Assembly: GCA_965246875.1 (NCBI GenBank) | Contig: CBDFFU010000006.1 | Coordinates: 372,001 to 436,000, forward strand | Source: DASWYT01 sp965246875 | Lineage (GTDB): Bacteria; Pseudomonadota; Alphaproteobacteria; Micavibrionales; SZUA-601 | Length of the DNA stretch: 64,000 nt | Reading direction: 5' to 3' | Shown here: one piece after another, positions 29,246 to 38,281 of the stretch | Layout: each line of letters opens with the position of its first letter | Position numbering within the stretch: the stretch's first letter is position 1 | Notes under the pieces: model-generated | The model's input: only the letters and a program-made list of their open reading frames with translations | Databases searched by the model: none | Told to the model about the DNA's origin: nothing | Made by a program: the position numbers and the translations under genes

Positions 29246-29875
29246 ATGAAATCGTCTTTACCCGGATCGGCTACTGGTGGCTTGTCATCTTTGACAGGCA
29301 TCAAGAATTTTGACTGGCGGCATCTGCAGCGCTTAACGAATGCGCAATCGATGAAAGATTTTGATCATTTTCTGGATAATTTGCCACAACGTGCCGGTAA
29401 AAACGCCTTGATCATTGCTGTATCGATGTGGCTGGTGGCCGCGGTCGCGCTGTTTCTGCTGTTTCACAACACATTATCGTTGCAGGATATTCAAAAACAG
29501 CTGGCGATGGCAGAAGGCACACGGATTACCGTACCTCAAATCTCTTATTTGCCAGTCGATCCGCAAATTTTGAAACCCGTTGTCGATAGGCTGCGAAAAA
29601 TTTACCCGTCGCTAACCATTGATCTACAAACTGAAGGCAAGGTCTCTATCAAGGGATTGACGACACGTGACTTTCCAATTTGGCGGGCAGCGATTGGCGA
29701 CTTGGCTCATGCGTCTCCGGGTTGGAAACTAACCGTAACAAAATTTTGTACAGGAAGTCGATGTTCAGATGCTCCGTTGGTGGCTATCATTACGGTTCAA
29801 AATGTCGATATTCAGCTTCCCGCACCCCCTTCTGAAGATGTGACTGAAAATGAAAAAACATCCTCTAAGCCATAA
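29246..29875 (+). CDS. Bitopic pilus-assembly protein, GspM/PilO-like architecture
   Basis: A 209-residue protein with a short cytoplasmic N-terminus, one membrane helix (NALIIAVSMWLVAAVALFLL, about residues 52-71), a short coiled coil (LQDIQKQLAMAEGT) and a beta-alpha-beta domain (DPQILKPVVDRLRKIYPSL to VTVQNVDIQL-type strands). This is the layout of GspM/PilO, which dimerise through a ferredoxin-like fold beside GspL/PilN. Two cysteines (CTGSRC) lie in the periplasmic domain. No family is recognised from sequence. It ends 25 bases before the first pilin gene. Confidence 0.65.
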   Translation: MKSSLPGSATGGLSSLTGIKNFDWRHLQRLTNAQSMKDFDHFLDNLPQRAGKNALIIAVSMWLVAAVALFLLFHNTLSLQDIQKQLAMAEGTRITVPQISYLPVDPQILKPVVDRLRKIYPSLTIDLQTEGKVSIKGLTTRDFPIWRAAIGDLAHASPGWKLTVTKFCTGSRCSDAPLVAIITVQNVDIQLPAPPSEDVTENEKTSSKP

Positions 29876-29900
29876 CTTTATTCCAAGGAGAAATTACATC

Positions 29901-30563
29901 ATGTTAACATCTCAATTTATGAATTGCACCCGTCGGACGGAGCGTGGTAACGCGCTGTTTCTGATCTTGATTGCAGTGGTGCTGTTTGCTGCATTGTCGT
30001 TTGCGATCACGCAATCAAACCGGTCGACCGGGTCGTCAGCCGGTGAAGAGACAAACACAGTTTCCGGCTCGAATATCACGCAATATGCGTCAGCCATCCG
30101 CACGGGCTTGACCCGGATGTTGGTCAAAGGCGTAACGTTGGATGACGTGAAGTTCGATACACCGTCTGATGCCGGTTATACGACAACACCAACGATGCAA
30201 GTGTTTCACCCGCAAGGGGGCGCGGTGGTGTTTTCCTCACCTGACGCCAATCTGGTCAACACGGGTGGCAAGTGGGTGTATTTTATGGCACCGGTTAAAG
30301 ATATGGGAACCAGCACGACTGATGCCGTAGCGGTGCTGACGGATGTCAAAAAGGGGATTTGTCAGCAGATCAACCGTCAAGTTGGCTTGCCAGCCCCGGC
30401 TGTTTTGGCCACCACGATATCAGCCAGTGCGCTTGCAGCCTTGGTCTATGCAACACCGTCAGCCAACACGTTTGACCTGGGGACGACACCGAACAAACCG
30501 TATGGCTGTTTCCTGGATAGCAATGGCAAATCGAATTACATGCACGTTATGGCGGAACAGTAA
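29901..30563 (+). CDS. Pilin-like protein, copy 1
   Basis: A 220-residue protein. A basic leader ending RRTERG is followed by a hydrophobic helix (NALFLILIAVVLFAALSFAI, about residues 17-36), the pattern of a class III prepilin cut after Gly. The canonical Glu5 is absent, so it is non-standard and might be a minor or divergent pilin. The globular part has KGICQQINRQVGLP and YGCFLDSNGK, whose cysteines could form a disulfide as in type IV pilins. ATG 29901 has AAGGAG ten bases upstream. It is nearly identical to the gene at 31372 from 29927 on. Confidence 0.75.
   Translation: MLTSQFMNCTRRTERGNALFLILIAVVLFAALSFAITQSNRSTGSSAGEETNTVSGSNITQYASAIRTGLTRMLVKGVTLDDVKFDTPSDAGYTTTPTMQVFHPQGGAVVFSSPDANLVNTGGKWVYFMAPVKDMGTSTTDAVAVLTDVKKGICQQINRQVGLPAPAVLATTISASALAALVYATPSANTFDLGTTPNKPYGCFLDSNGKSNYMHVMAEQ
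29927..30563 (+). repeat. Direct repeat copy A (637 bases)
   Basis: This segment matches 31401-32037 with no gaps at an offset of 1,474 bases. The first 595 bases (29927-30521) are identical by eye. Only five bases differ, all in the last 42, and they change four codons with one amino-acid change (Asn to Asp). Leader and upstream DNA are unrelated between the copies. Confidence 0.95.
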
Positions 30564-30641
30564 GCGCAACAAGCATATTTAAAGCTCAGGATGGCTGTGT
30601 TGTTATGACGCAGCCATTTTTGAATTAAATGGAGAGTTATC

Positions 30642-31253
30642 ATGTTACAACAATGCCCAACTAAAATGAAATATAATGAACATGGTAATGTGCTATTCTA
30701 CATTTTCCTGTGTGTCATTTTACTTGGTGCGTTGACCATGATGTTGTCTAACAGAGGCGGCGATGAACAAGCCTCAGGCAGCGCCGCTTTTCGCAACAGT
30801 GAAGAGATGAAATCACAGGCCCAAGGTGCGCGCTCAGCAGTCATGGAGTGTTTGCTGCTCTATAATTCCGGCTATCCCGTTCAGCCTGGAAGTGGCTTGT
30901 TGAACGATGTCATGTGTGACTTGCAAACGGGTCCGCAAAGCATTTTTACTGCACAAAGTGCCCGTGCCGTGCCCGTGCCGCCTGCGCCATTTGACCCTTG
31001 GACGTATACCAACACAAGCAGCACCTTTATTAAAATCTCAACTACATCAGCAAAACCGGCCAGTCAAACCGTGCAAATTACCTTGAAAAATCTGGCTACC
31101 AGCTTCCATGCGCCAGAAACGTCAACGGGTATTTTTCAAAACCAGGATGTATGCATTATTGCTAATGGGACAAAAGCCGAATTTCATGCTTGTATCAAAA
31201 GTGATACGGGAATTTGCGGCAAAGTCAGTACGACCGATCCATGCACCCCATAA
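30642..31253 (+). CDS. Pilin-like protein, divergent member between the duplicated copies
   Basis: A 203-residue protein with the same layout as its neighbours: a basic leader ending KYNEHG, then a hydrophobic helix (NVLFYIFLCVILLGALTMML). The mature domain has several cysteines (MECLLLYNSG, DVMCDLQTG, CIIANG, CGKVSTTDPC). The leader-Gly followed by Asn-x-Leu-Phe is shared with the duplicated pair, although the rest differs. GGAGAG lies seven bases before ATG 30642. It is probably another pilin or minor pilin; Glu5 is also missing. Confidence 0.72.
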   Translation: MLQQCPTKMKYNEHGNVLFYIFLCVILLGALTMMLSNRGGDEQASGSAAFRNSEEMKSQAQGARSAVMECLLLYNSGYPVQPGSGLLNDVMCDLQTGPQSIFTAQSARAVPVPPAPFDPWTYTNTSSTFIKISTTSAKPASQTVQITLKNLATSFHAPETSTGIFQNQDVCIIANGTKAEFHACIKSDTGICGKVSTTDPCTP

Positions 31254-31371
31254 TGTGCAAGTTTTTCAATCTATTTAAACAAAAATTGCAAAAATTTACA
31301 TGTTAATAAGGTTTTTATCGCCACAATTGAAGAATTGGATATCAAGGATGAATTACAAAAGGATTTGTATC

Positions 31372-32037
31372 ATGTCATCAACAGATTTTGTCAATAACGT
31401 CACCCGTCGGACGGAGCGTGGTAACGCGCTGTTTCTGATCTTGATTGCAGTGGTGCTGTTTGCTGCATTGTCGTTTGCGATCACGCAATCAAACCGGTCG
31501 ACCGGGTCGTCAGCCGGTGAAGAGACAAACACAGTTTCCGGCTCGAATATCACGCAATATGCGTCAGCCATCCGCACGGGCTTGACCCGGATGTTGGTCA
31601 AAGGCGTAACGTTGGATGACGTGAAGTTCGATACACCGTCTGATGCCGGTTATACGACAACACCAACGATGCAAGTGTTTCACCCGCAAGGGGGCGCGGT
31701 GGTGTTTTCCTCACCTGACGCCAATCTGGTCAACACGGGTGGCAAGTGGGTGTATTTTATGGCACCGGTTAAAGATATGGGAACCAGCACGACTGATGCC
31801 GTAGCGGTGCTGACGGATGTCAAAAAGGGGATTTGTCAGCAGATCAACCGTCAAGTTGGCTTGCCAGCCCCGGCTGTTTTGGCCACCACGATATCAGCCA
31901 GTGCGCTTGCAGCCTTGGTCTATGCAACACCGTCAGCCAACACGTTTGACCTGGGGACGACACCGAACAAACCGTATGGCTGTTTCCTGGATAGCGACGG
32001 CAAATCGAATTACATGCATGTCATGGCGGAACAATAA
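31372..32037 (+). CDS. Pilin-like protein, copy 2
   Basis: A 221-residue protein. From residue 11 on it is the same as copy 1 except for one Asn-to-Asp change; only the first residues (MSSTDFVNNV against MLTSQFMNC) differ. The start is ATG 31372 with AAAAGGA upstream; the open frame reaches back to 31300 without a better ribosome site. It is the last gene of the pilus operon and ends at the hairpin at 32070. Both leaders keep the TRRTERG processing region, so both should be exported and cleaved. Confidence 0.75.
   Translation: MSSTDFVNNVTRRTERGNALFLILIAVVLFAALSFAITQSNRSTGSSAGEETNTVSGSNITQYASAIRTGLTRMLVKGVTLDDVKFDTPSDAGYTTTPTMQVFHPQGGAVVFSSPDANLVNTGGKWVYFMAPVKDMGTSTTDAVAVLTDVKKGICQQINRQVGLPAPAVLATTISASALAALVYATPSANTFDLGTTPNKPYGCFLDSDGKSNYMHVMAEQ
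31401..32037 (+). repeat. Direct repeat copy B (637 bases)
   Basis: The partner of 29927-30563. The unchanged synonymous sites over almost 600 bases show either a very recent duplication or continuing gene conversion. The repeat starts ten codons into the gene and stops at the stop codon; the DNA after the two stops is different. Confidence 0.95.
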
Positions 32038-32069
32038 GGATATTGCGTATAAGCACTAATCGTCTTGGT

Positions 32070-32100
32070 AAAACCTCTGCTACAAAATGGCAGAGGTTTT
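32070..32100. terminator. Bidirectional hairpin terminator between the pilus and ATP synthase operons
   Basis: A perfect 11-base stem (AAAACCTCTGC / GCAGAGGTTTT) with a nine-base loop lies in the 104-base convergent gap. T-rich tracts on both strands let it end transcription from both sides. Confidence 0.85.
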
Positions 32101-32141
32101 CGTTATCAAATGACTGTATTCGGTTTGTTTGATAACATAGC

Positions 32142-32633
32142 TTAATGAAAGCTCTTGCTGACTGCTGATAGCGACTTGTCCAGCGTCTCGCTGGTATTAT
32201 CGCCTTTGGCCTCCAACTGCACCTGTACGCGGTTCAGGGCGGCTTTCACCATGGCTTCGCGGATGGCTTCGATGATGTCTTGTTCGGCGCGCTGGATACG
32301 CATGCGCGCTGATGATTCCTGATGCGCAATCGCGCGTTGCATATCAATCTCGGCTTGCTTGACGATCGTGTCGGCGCGGCGTTGTGCGGCCAGTAAAATG
32401 TCATCCGCTTCAGCCATAGCCGATTGTTGTTTGGCCTGGTAATCGGCCAGCAATTTTTCAGCGGCGTGATACAGATCTTCCGCTTCGTCCAGACGGCTGC
32501 GGATAACATCTGTCCGGTTGTCCAGACTGTTGATGATCGGGGTCCAGGCTTTTTTAATAATGAAGCCAAACGTCAAAACGCTGGACACAGCGACCCAAAA
32601 TTCCGGATCATGCAAAAAGTGTTCGAACATCAT
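32142..32633 (-). CDS. atpF: ATP synthase Fo subunit b
   Basis: A 163-residue subunit with one N-terminal membrane helix (FWVAVSSVLTFGFIIKKAW) and a long charged coiled coil (LDEAEDLYHAAEKLLADYQ), which forms the peripheral stalk joining Fo and F1. It is the last gene of the minus-strand Fo operon, six bases after b'. The F1 genes are not in the window, as is usual in alphaproteobacteria, where Fo and F1 operons are separate. Confidence 0.93.
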   Translation of the reverse strand: MMFEHFLHDPEFWVAVSSVLTFGFIIKKAWTPIINSLDNRTDVIRSRLDEAEDLYHAAEKLLADYQAKQQSAMAEADDILLAAQRRADTIVKQAEIDMQRAIAHQESSARMRIQRAEQDIIEAIREAMVKAALNRVQVQLEAKGDNTSETLDKSLSAVSKSFH

Positions 32634-32639
32634 ACGCTC

Positions 32640-33230
32640 CTAGACCGAACTTGCTTTGGCATCAAACACCGTCAGCATGATATCATTGGCCAGACGCGTG
32701 GCGTGATGATCAAGCGTTGCCATGATCTTATCTTTTTCAGCCTGGACATGCTGCTCGGCCGCTTGTGTGCGGGCCGCAATATTTTTCATTACGTCCTGCG
32801 TTGCCAGATCCTGCTTTTGCTTCATCTGCGCCACGGTATTGGCTAGAAATTCCTTGGCATTTGCTTCAGCTTGACGGATGGTCAGATCGTAGCTCACCTT
32901 GGCATCTTCGGTTTTGAGACGCAGGGCTGCCGCTTTGCGCAGATTGTCATGCACAAACTCATCACGAGCCACCATCAAACGTTGAATGCGCGGCAAGGCG
33001 ATCTTTGCCATCAGCAGATAGAGAATAACACCTGTCAGAGCCAGCCAGAACAACTGGTTCGGATAGGTTGCCACGTCTAATTGTGGCAACCCGCCTTGTT
33101 CAGCATGCTCTGCCACCGGTTCTGCTGTGTCCGCCATGACCTCTAGTGCCTGTGCAGCAAATGCCAGCACAGACAGACAACAGGTTGCAAGGAAAACAGG
33201 CAACAACCGGAAAGCAAAGTGTGTCATCAA
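32640..33230 (-). CDS. atpF': ATP synthase Fo subunit b'
   Basis: A 196-residue second stalk subunit. It has an N-terminal hydrophobic extension resembling a signal peptide (LLPVFLATCCLSVLAFAA). The typical b' membrane segment follows (LPQLDVATYPNQLFWLALTG), then a coiled coil rich in Gln/Ala/Lys. Paired b and b' subunits occur in alphaproteobacteria, cyanobacteria and plastids. It lies between atpE (seven-base gap) and atpF. Confidence 0.92.
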   Translation of the reverse strand: MMTHFAFRLLPVFLATCCLSVLAFAAQALEVMADTAEPVAEHAEQGGLPQLDVATYPNQLFWLALTGVILYLLMAKIALPRIQRLMVARDEFVHDNLRKAAALRLKTEDAKVSYDLTIRQAEANAKEFLANTVAQMKQKQDLATQDVMKNIAARTQAAEQHVQAEKDKIMATLDHHATRLANDIMLTVFDAKASSV

Positions 33231-33237
33231 AATGTTC

Positions 33238-33471
33238 TTATGGCTTAATGACGAACAGGATGATGAGGGCTACACCCAACGCGAAAATCGCGATGGCTTC
33301 GGTAAAGGCAGCACCCAGCAAACCGAATTTGAAGATATCTTTTTGTGCGCTCGGGTTACGGCCAACCGCTTCAACAAAAGCGGCAAACAATTTTCCCAGA
33401 CCCAGACCAACGCCGACCAATGGCAACAAGGCCAAGGCTCCGGCAAACATTTTAGCGACAGTAAAATCCAT
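33238..33471 (-). CDS. atpE: ATP synthase Fo subunit c
   Basis: A 77-residue hairpin of two membrane helices forming the rotor ring. Helix 1 carries the GVGLGLG glycine pattern, the loop is AVGRNPSAQ, and helix 2 (FTEAIAIFALGVALIIL) carries the ion-binding Glu near residue 57. The motif around that Glu lacks the Gln/Ser/Thr sodium ligands, which favours protons. It is in its standard operon place between atpB and atpF'. Confidence 0.96.
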   Translation of the reverse strand: MDFTVAKMFAGALALLPLVGVGLGLGKLFAAFVEAVGRNPSAQKDIFKFGLLGAAFTEAIAIFALGVALIILFVIKP

Positions 33472-33514
33472 GATGTGTTCCTTTATACAAATGGATGGTG
33501 GTTAATTTCAAAAA

Positions 33515-34246
33515 TCAATGAAGCTCGACGGCATCTTTGATGTAGATACAGGTCAGCACGGCGAAGATATAAGCCTGCAGCACGGCGACCAGAATTTCCA
33601 ATGACATGATCAATGTGTTGAACAGCGCCGGGAAAATCCCCAGCATGCCGCCCACCAAAACGCTGAACATACCGAATACTTTCAACACCGTATGACCGGC
33701 CAGCATGTTGGCGCATAAACGCACAGCAAGCGTAATCGGACGGGAGAGAAACGAAATGATCTCAATCGGGATCAGGATGATATACATCGGCAAAGGCAGG
33801 CCCGATGGTGCAAACAGCCCCAGGAAATGCCAGCCGTGATTGACGAAACCCATAATGGTTACAATAGAGATAACCAGCAACGCCATGGCGCCGGTCACGA
33901 TGATGTGGCTGGTAAAGGTAAAGCCATACGGCAGCAGCCCCAGCAGATTGCCGATCAGGACGCTGATGAACAGTGTAAAGACCAACGGCAGGTATTTCAC
34001 GCCATCAGACCCGATGACATCCTGAATGACGCCAGCAATAAAGCTGTACAGCATTTCCGAAATGTTCTGCGTGCGGCCAGGCACCAGTTGCGCGCGGCGC
34101 ATCGGCACCAGCATGATCAAGGTGGCCAGCAACACGGTCAGCACCATAAACAGCGACGAATTGGTGAATGTCGTATCAATGCCGGCAATGCGCGGCAAGT
34201 GAATCAAGGGCTCAATGGTAAATTGGGCAAGCGGGTTGTCAGACAT
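33515..34246 (-). CDS. atpB: ATP synthase Fo subunit a
   Basis: A 243-residue polytopic stator protein providing the proton half-channels. The essential Arg lies in ITLAVRLCANMLAGH near residue 175. Further blocks are PLVFTLFISVLIGNLLGLLP and LEILVAVLQAYIFAVLTCIYI. It has five or six membrane segments and full length for the family. It is preceded by atpI (72-base gap) and followed by atpE (43-base gap). Confidence 0.96.
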   Translation of the reverse strand: MSDNPLAQFTIEPLIHLPRIAGIDTTFTNSSLFMVLTVLLATLIMLVPMRRAQLVPGRTQNISEMLYSFIAGVIQDVIGSDGVKYLPLVFTLFISVLIGNLLGLLPYGFTFTSHIIVTGAMALLVISIVTIMGFVNHGWHFLGLFAPSGLPLPMYIILIPIEIISFLSRPITLAVRLCANMLAGHTVLKVFGMFSVLVGGMLGIFPALFNTLIMSLEILVAVLQAYIFAVLTCIYIKDAVELH

Positions 34247-34318
34247 ACGGCGCCGCCTCCATGCAAGCGATAAAGCGTCTTCATCGGGTTATCGAATGGA
34301 TTGTCGCCCACGTCAGTT

Positions 34319-34711
34319 TTATGGGTCTGATGTACCGGTTTGGGGCGGTTTTGTCAAGTCAGCAGCCGGTTTTAATGGTGGCACGACAGCGGCGCGGTTG
34401 GTACCGATGGTGTCATCCATCTGATTGACCAATCGGTACATATTCAACGTGCCGGCACCAAACCCCAACAAGGTGAAAATCGCCATGCCCCATGGCATGC
34501 TGTCGAAATACCGGTCAATGCCGTAACCGATCCCCATGCCGACCAACGTGCCACCCAAAAACTCCATGGCCAGACGCATGCCATAGCCCAGGCCGCTGAG
34601 GTCGGTTGTGTCTTCACGCGGTTTGGAGCGGTCAGGGCCGGTCAAATGCTCACGTAACAGGGCTTTGTCCAGCCGGGCATCAATATCGTCGGGCGAAGGT
34701 TGATGGCTCAT
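34319..34711 (-). CDS. atpI: ATP synthase assembly protein AtpI
   Basis: A 130-residue protein with two membrane helices (FLGGTLVGMGIGYGIDRYF and WGMAIFTLLGFGAGTLNMY) separated by a short Asp/Tyr-containing turn, as in the AtpI/AtpZ family that aids c-ring assembly. The N-terminus is polar and charged. Its start lies only three bases after the smc stop, so smc and the Fo genes look co-transcribed. Its C-terminal tail is Pro-rich. Confidence 0.85.
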   Translation of the reverse strand: MSHQPSPDDIDARLDKALLREHLTGPDRSKPREDTTDLSGLGYGMRLAMEFLGGTLVGMGIGYGIDRYFDSMPWGMAIFTLLGFGAGTLNMYRLVNQMDDTIGTNRAAVVPPLKPAADLTKPPQTGTSDP

Positions 34712-34714
34712 CCC

Positions 34715-37700
34715 TTACTCCGCGGCAACGGCCATATCCTGCGGGAACAAATCGTTCGCCACCGTCGTCTGCGCCAGATCCACCGATACCAGTTTCGACA
34801 CGCCTTTTTCCGCCATCGTCACGCCGTACAACCGGTCCATGTAACTCATGGTGATCGAATTATGGGTAATGACGATAAAGCGCGTCGGATGTGTCGCGGC
34901 AAATTCACGCAACAAATCACAAATCCGTTCAACGTTGGCATCATCCAAAGCGGCATCAATCTCATCAAGGATACAGATCGGCGACGGCTGGGTCAGGAAC
35001 ATGGCAAAGATAAGGGCCGTTGCCGTCATGGTTTGCTCGCCACCGGATAGCAAAGACAGCTGTTGCAGTTTCTTACCCGGCGGGCAGGCGAAAATTTCCA
35101 GGCCGGCCTCCAATGGATCTTCGGCATCGACCAGCTGCAGATACGCTTCGCCGCCACTGAACAGCCGCGAAAACACATCACGGAAACGCGTATTCACCTG
35201 TTCAAACGCCACCAGCATTTTCTTACGGGCATCACGATTGAGCGTAGAAATACCGGTACGCAATTTATCGATCGCATCCTGCACATCAACCTTTTCGATG
35301 GTTAGCGTGTCAATGGCGTCTTTCAACTCGGTGGCTTCTTCGTCGGCGCGCAAATTAATAGCGCCCAAACGATCTCGTTCGCCACGCGCCCGTTCATGCT
35401 TGCCACGCAATTGCTGCAGATCAGCAATATTTAATTCGTCATTGTCACCCATTTGCGCCAACACGTTTTCAATCGTATCGTCCAGTTGCTGAATGCAACG
35501 TTCCTGCAATTGGGTGCGGTTTTCCTGAGCATTGTGGTGTTGCGTTTCGGCACGGGCGAATTGCTCACGTACCTGCATGAAGGCTTCCTGTGTTGCTTCC
35601 AGCTGCTGCTCAATTACACGGTCTTGCTGTTGAAATGCATTGCGCTCGGTTTGCAAATTTGCGATATCGCCTTGCAAGGCCTTGCCGGTCGTTTCGGCCA
35701 ACAGCATTTGCTCCTGCCAATGGTCGGGTGACGGTAAATCATTCAAGGCTGTCGCAATTTTTTCAGCACGTTCCTGCAAGACGCTTAAACGCTGCTGGCT
35801 TTGCTCATAGGTGCGCTGCCAATCCTGTTGCTGTTGTGTCAATTCGCGTTGACGCTGTTGCGATTGCTGCTGTTGATTACTTAAGGCCAGATAGTGCTGT
35901 TCAGCCTGGCGATAATCATGCTCGGCGGTCTGCTGCGCACGCTGCAAATCAGCCAGCACCGCTTGCAAGGCCGAGACATCTGGCAGTGCATCGCGTTCCG
36001 CTTGCAAGCCGGATAAACGGCTTTCTTGTTGCGCCAGGCGCTGCGCCAGATCCTGTTGTTTTTCGGTCAACGCATTGATACGCGTGTGGGTTTCAATCAC
36101 ACGCTGTTGCAACTGATTGACGGATTGCGTCGAGGCTTGCACAGTGCGTTGCGCGTCGCTTAACACACTACGGCAATCCTGAATCGACTGGCGCACGTCT
36201 TGTTGCTGTTGTGTCATCGTCTGGTAATGCGCGTCGGCGGTCGTTACTTGCGCTTCGGCCGGCACACGTTCCGCTTGCAATTCTTTCAGGCGGTTCCGTT
36301 GTTGCAACAACTGACGCGTGTCGCGTTCCTGTGTAAACTGTTCGGCCTGTGGCGTAACGGTGTAACCGTCCCAACGCCAGCCGAACCCGTCCAGGCTAAC
36401 CAGCAATTGGCCCGGCAACAATTGCGCCTGCAGTTGTGACCCGTGTGTTTCGTTCTCAACAACGCCAACCATTTGCAAAGCAGCGTGCAACGCATCGGGT
36501 GCATCCACGACGTCAACCAAAGCCGTTACACCCGCTGGCAATGGCGGCAGGCTGTTTGTGCTGCGTGTCTGCCAATAGAATGGGTTATTGATATCCAAAC
36601 CGGCATGCAATTCACGGCCCAACGCCATCGTCAGAGCGCGCTCGTAACCGGCATTCACTTGCGTTTGATCCAGTGCCGTTTTGAATGAGGCATGATTGTC
36701 ACGCGACGCGGTGAGGGCGGTGAGGGCTTTGATCTCGGTATCTACTTGACGCAGCGCACCATTGGCAGTTTGCAACACATCATAGGCCTGCTTGACGGCA
36801 TCATTCGCGCCTTCAGCCTGTTTCTCCAACGACACCAAACGCTCTTGTTGCGTTTGCACGGTCTGCGTTGCGGCCTGTTGTTGCGTTTGTGCGGCTTCCA
36901 GTTGCGCATTCAAATCGCCATGCTGTTGCAATTCGGCCAAAGCCTCTTGTGTGCGTGTCAGATCATTTTGCAAGCGCTGCTGTTCGCCGGCAATGTTATT
37001 GATATTCTGTTGCAGGAACTGGCTTTGCGTCTGCACGGTCGTCAATTGCTGGCGGTGTGTTTGCGTTTGTTCGGCAGCCGTGTCAAATGTGCCGCGTGCC
37101 GTGTCGCGTGTTTCGACGCTTGCCTGGTAATCGTCAGTAAAGCGCGACAATTGTGTTTCCAATTGTGCTTGTTCCTGCGTCAATTGCGCCAGCTTGTTTT
37201 CGGCGTTGCTGATCATCTGCGCTTCATGCGCATTATCATGCGTCAGGCTGGACTGCTGTTGCTCCAGATCACGCTTGCTTTGGGCATGACGGGTCAGCTC
37301 TTCTTCGGCCCGTTCTTTGTCACGCCAGATTTTGTTGGCCTGTTGCTGTAACTCTTCATAACGCACGGTCAAGACGGCGTGCTGCTGTTGCAACATGTTG
37401 CGCTCTTGCTGTGTTTCATGCAGTTTCAGCTTGATCTCATTTTGCTGCTCGTTGGCGGCAATCATCGCGTTTTCCGCTGTCTCGGCATCCTGATCAATCT
37501 TGCGCCATTCCAGCGCGATCATCTGCACATCCAGGCGGCGAATAGTGTCGCTCAAAGATCGGTAACGCTGTGCCTGTTTGGCCTGTTTGACCAGCTGCTC
37601 ATAGGTCGCGGTTTTTTGTGTCAGCAAATCATCAACACGCAGCAAATTCTTTTCCGCCGCGCGCAGTTTTTGCTCGGCCTCCTTGCGGCGGTTGTGCAAA

Positions 37701-38218
37701 CCGGAGATTGCGGCGGCATCTTCCAGTACGCGGCGACGTTCAATCGGCTTGGCATTCACCAGATGGGTGATGCGGCCTTGTGACACGATCGACGGCGAAT
37801 GGGCACCGGTTGAACTGTCAGCGAACAATAATTGAATGTCCGATGCGCGCATTACCTTGCCATTGATGCGGTAATCCGATCCCATGCCACGATCAATGCG
37901 GCGGGAAATTTCCAGCGTTTCGGTGTTGGTAAACGGCTCTGGTGCATTGTGCAGATCGTTTTGTACGGTCAACACCACTTCGGCAAAGTTACGTGCTGTG
38001 CGGTTGTTTGTCCCCGCAAAAATCACGTCATCCATACCGCCGCCGCGCATGGATTTGGCGGAGTTTTCGCCCATGACCCAGCGCAGGGATTCGGTAACGT
38101 TCGATTTGCCACAGCCATTTGGCCCGATGATGCCGGTCAGTCCCGGTAAAATGTCCAGCTCGGTATTATCGGCAAACGATTTGAAACCGGTAATCCGTAG
38201 TTTATTGAACTGCACCAT
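34715..38218 (-). CDS. smc: Smc, chromosome segregation/condensin ATPase
   Basis: A 1,167-residue SMC protein. The head motifs are Walker A GPNGCGKSNV (near residue 32), the signature LLSGGEQTMTATALIFAMF and Walker B ICILDEIDAALDDAN near the C-terminus. Two very Gln-rich coiled-coil arms flank a hinge at about residues 510-650. The SMC complex organises the chromosome and is loaded at parS-bound ParB; a parS site lies 20 kb away at 58395. The signature has EQT where many SMCs have EKA. The Gln richness of the arms is notable but the frame is unbroken. Confidence 0.95.
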   Translation of the reverse strand: MVQFNKLRITGFKSFADNTELDILPGLTGIIGPNGCGKSNVTESLRWVMGENSAKSMRGGGMDDVIFAGTNNRTARNFAEVVLTVQNDLHNAPEPFTNTETLEISRRIDRGMGSDYRINGKVMRASDIQLLFADSSTGAHSPSIVSQGRITHLVNAKPIERRRVLEDAAAISGLHNRRKEAEQKLRAAEKNLLRVDDLLTQKTATYEQLVKQAKQAQRYRSLSDTIRRLDVQMIALEWRKIDQDAETAENAMIAANEQQNEIKLKLHETQQERNMLQQQHAVLTVRYEELQQQANKIWRDKERAEEELTRHAQSKRDLEQQQSSLTHDNAHEAQMISNAENKLAQLTQEQAQLETQLSRFTDDYQASVETRDTARGTFDTAAEQTQTHRQQLTTVQTQSQFLQQNINNIAGEQQRLQNDLTRTQEALAELQQHGDLNAQLEAAQTQQQAATQTVQTQQERLVSLEKQAEGANDAVKQAYDVLQTANGALRQVDTEIKALTALTASRDNHASFKTALDQTQVNAGYERALTMALGRELHAGLDINNPFYWQTRSTNSLPPLPAGVTALVDVVDAPDALHAALQMVGVVENETHGSQLQAQLLPGQLLVSLDGFGWRWDGYTVTPQAEQFTQERDTRQLLQQRNRLKELQAERVPAEAQVTTADAHYQTMTQQQQDVRQSIQDCRSVLSDAQRTVQASTQSVNQLQQRVIETHTRINALTEKQQDLAQRLAQQESRLSGLQAERDALPDVSALQAVLADLQRAQQTAEHDYRQAEQHYLALSNQQQQSQQRQRELTQQQQDWQRTYEQSQQRLSVLQERAEKIATALNDLPSPDHWQEQMLLAETTGKALQGDIANLQTERNAFQQQDRVIEQQLEATQEAFMQVREQFARAETQHHNAQENRTQLQERCIQQLDDTIENVLAQMGDNDELNIADLQQLRGKHERARGERDRLGAINLRADEEATELKDAIDTLTIEKVDVQDAIDKLRTGISTLNRDARKKMLVAFEQVNTRFRDVFSRLFSGGEAYLQLVDAEDPLEAGLEIFACPPGKKLQQLSLLSGGEQTMTATALIFAMFLTQPSPICILDEIDAALDDANVERICDLLREFAATHPTRFIVITHNSITMSYMDRLYGVTMAEKGVSKLVSVDLAQTTVANDLFPQDMAVAAE

Positions 38219-38281
38219 CAGGCTTGGCCTTTATTTTAAAGTGTTGCGCGGGGGTTGCGCGATTTTGTTTTTATAAATGTA

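Noticed and set aside
29912..31601. Minus-strand frames opposite the duplicated pilin genes
   Set aside because: They occur twice only because the sense genes are duplicated, so repetition is not evidence for an independent gene.
35590..37351. Plus-strand frames opposite smc
   Set aside because: These are shadows caused by the Gln-rich coiled coil of smc; composition is biased and no family is visible.
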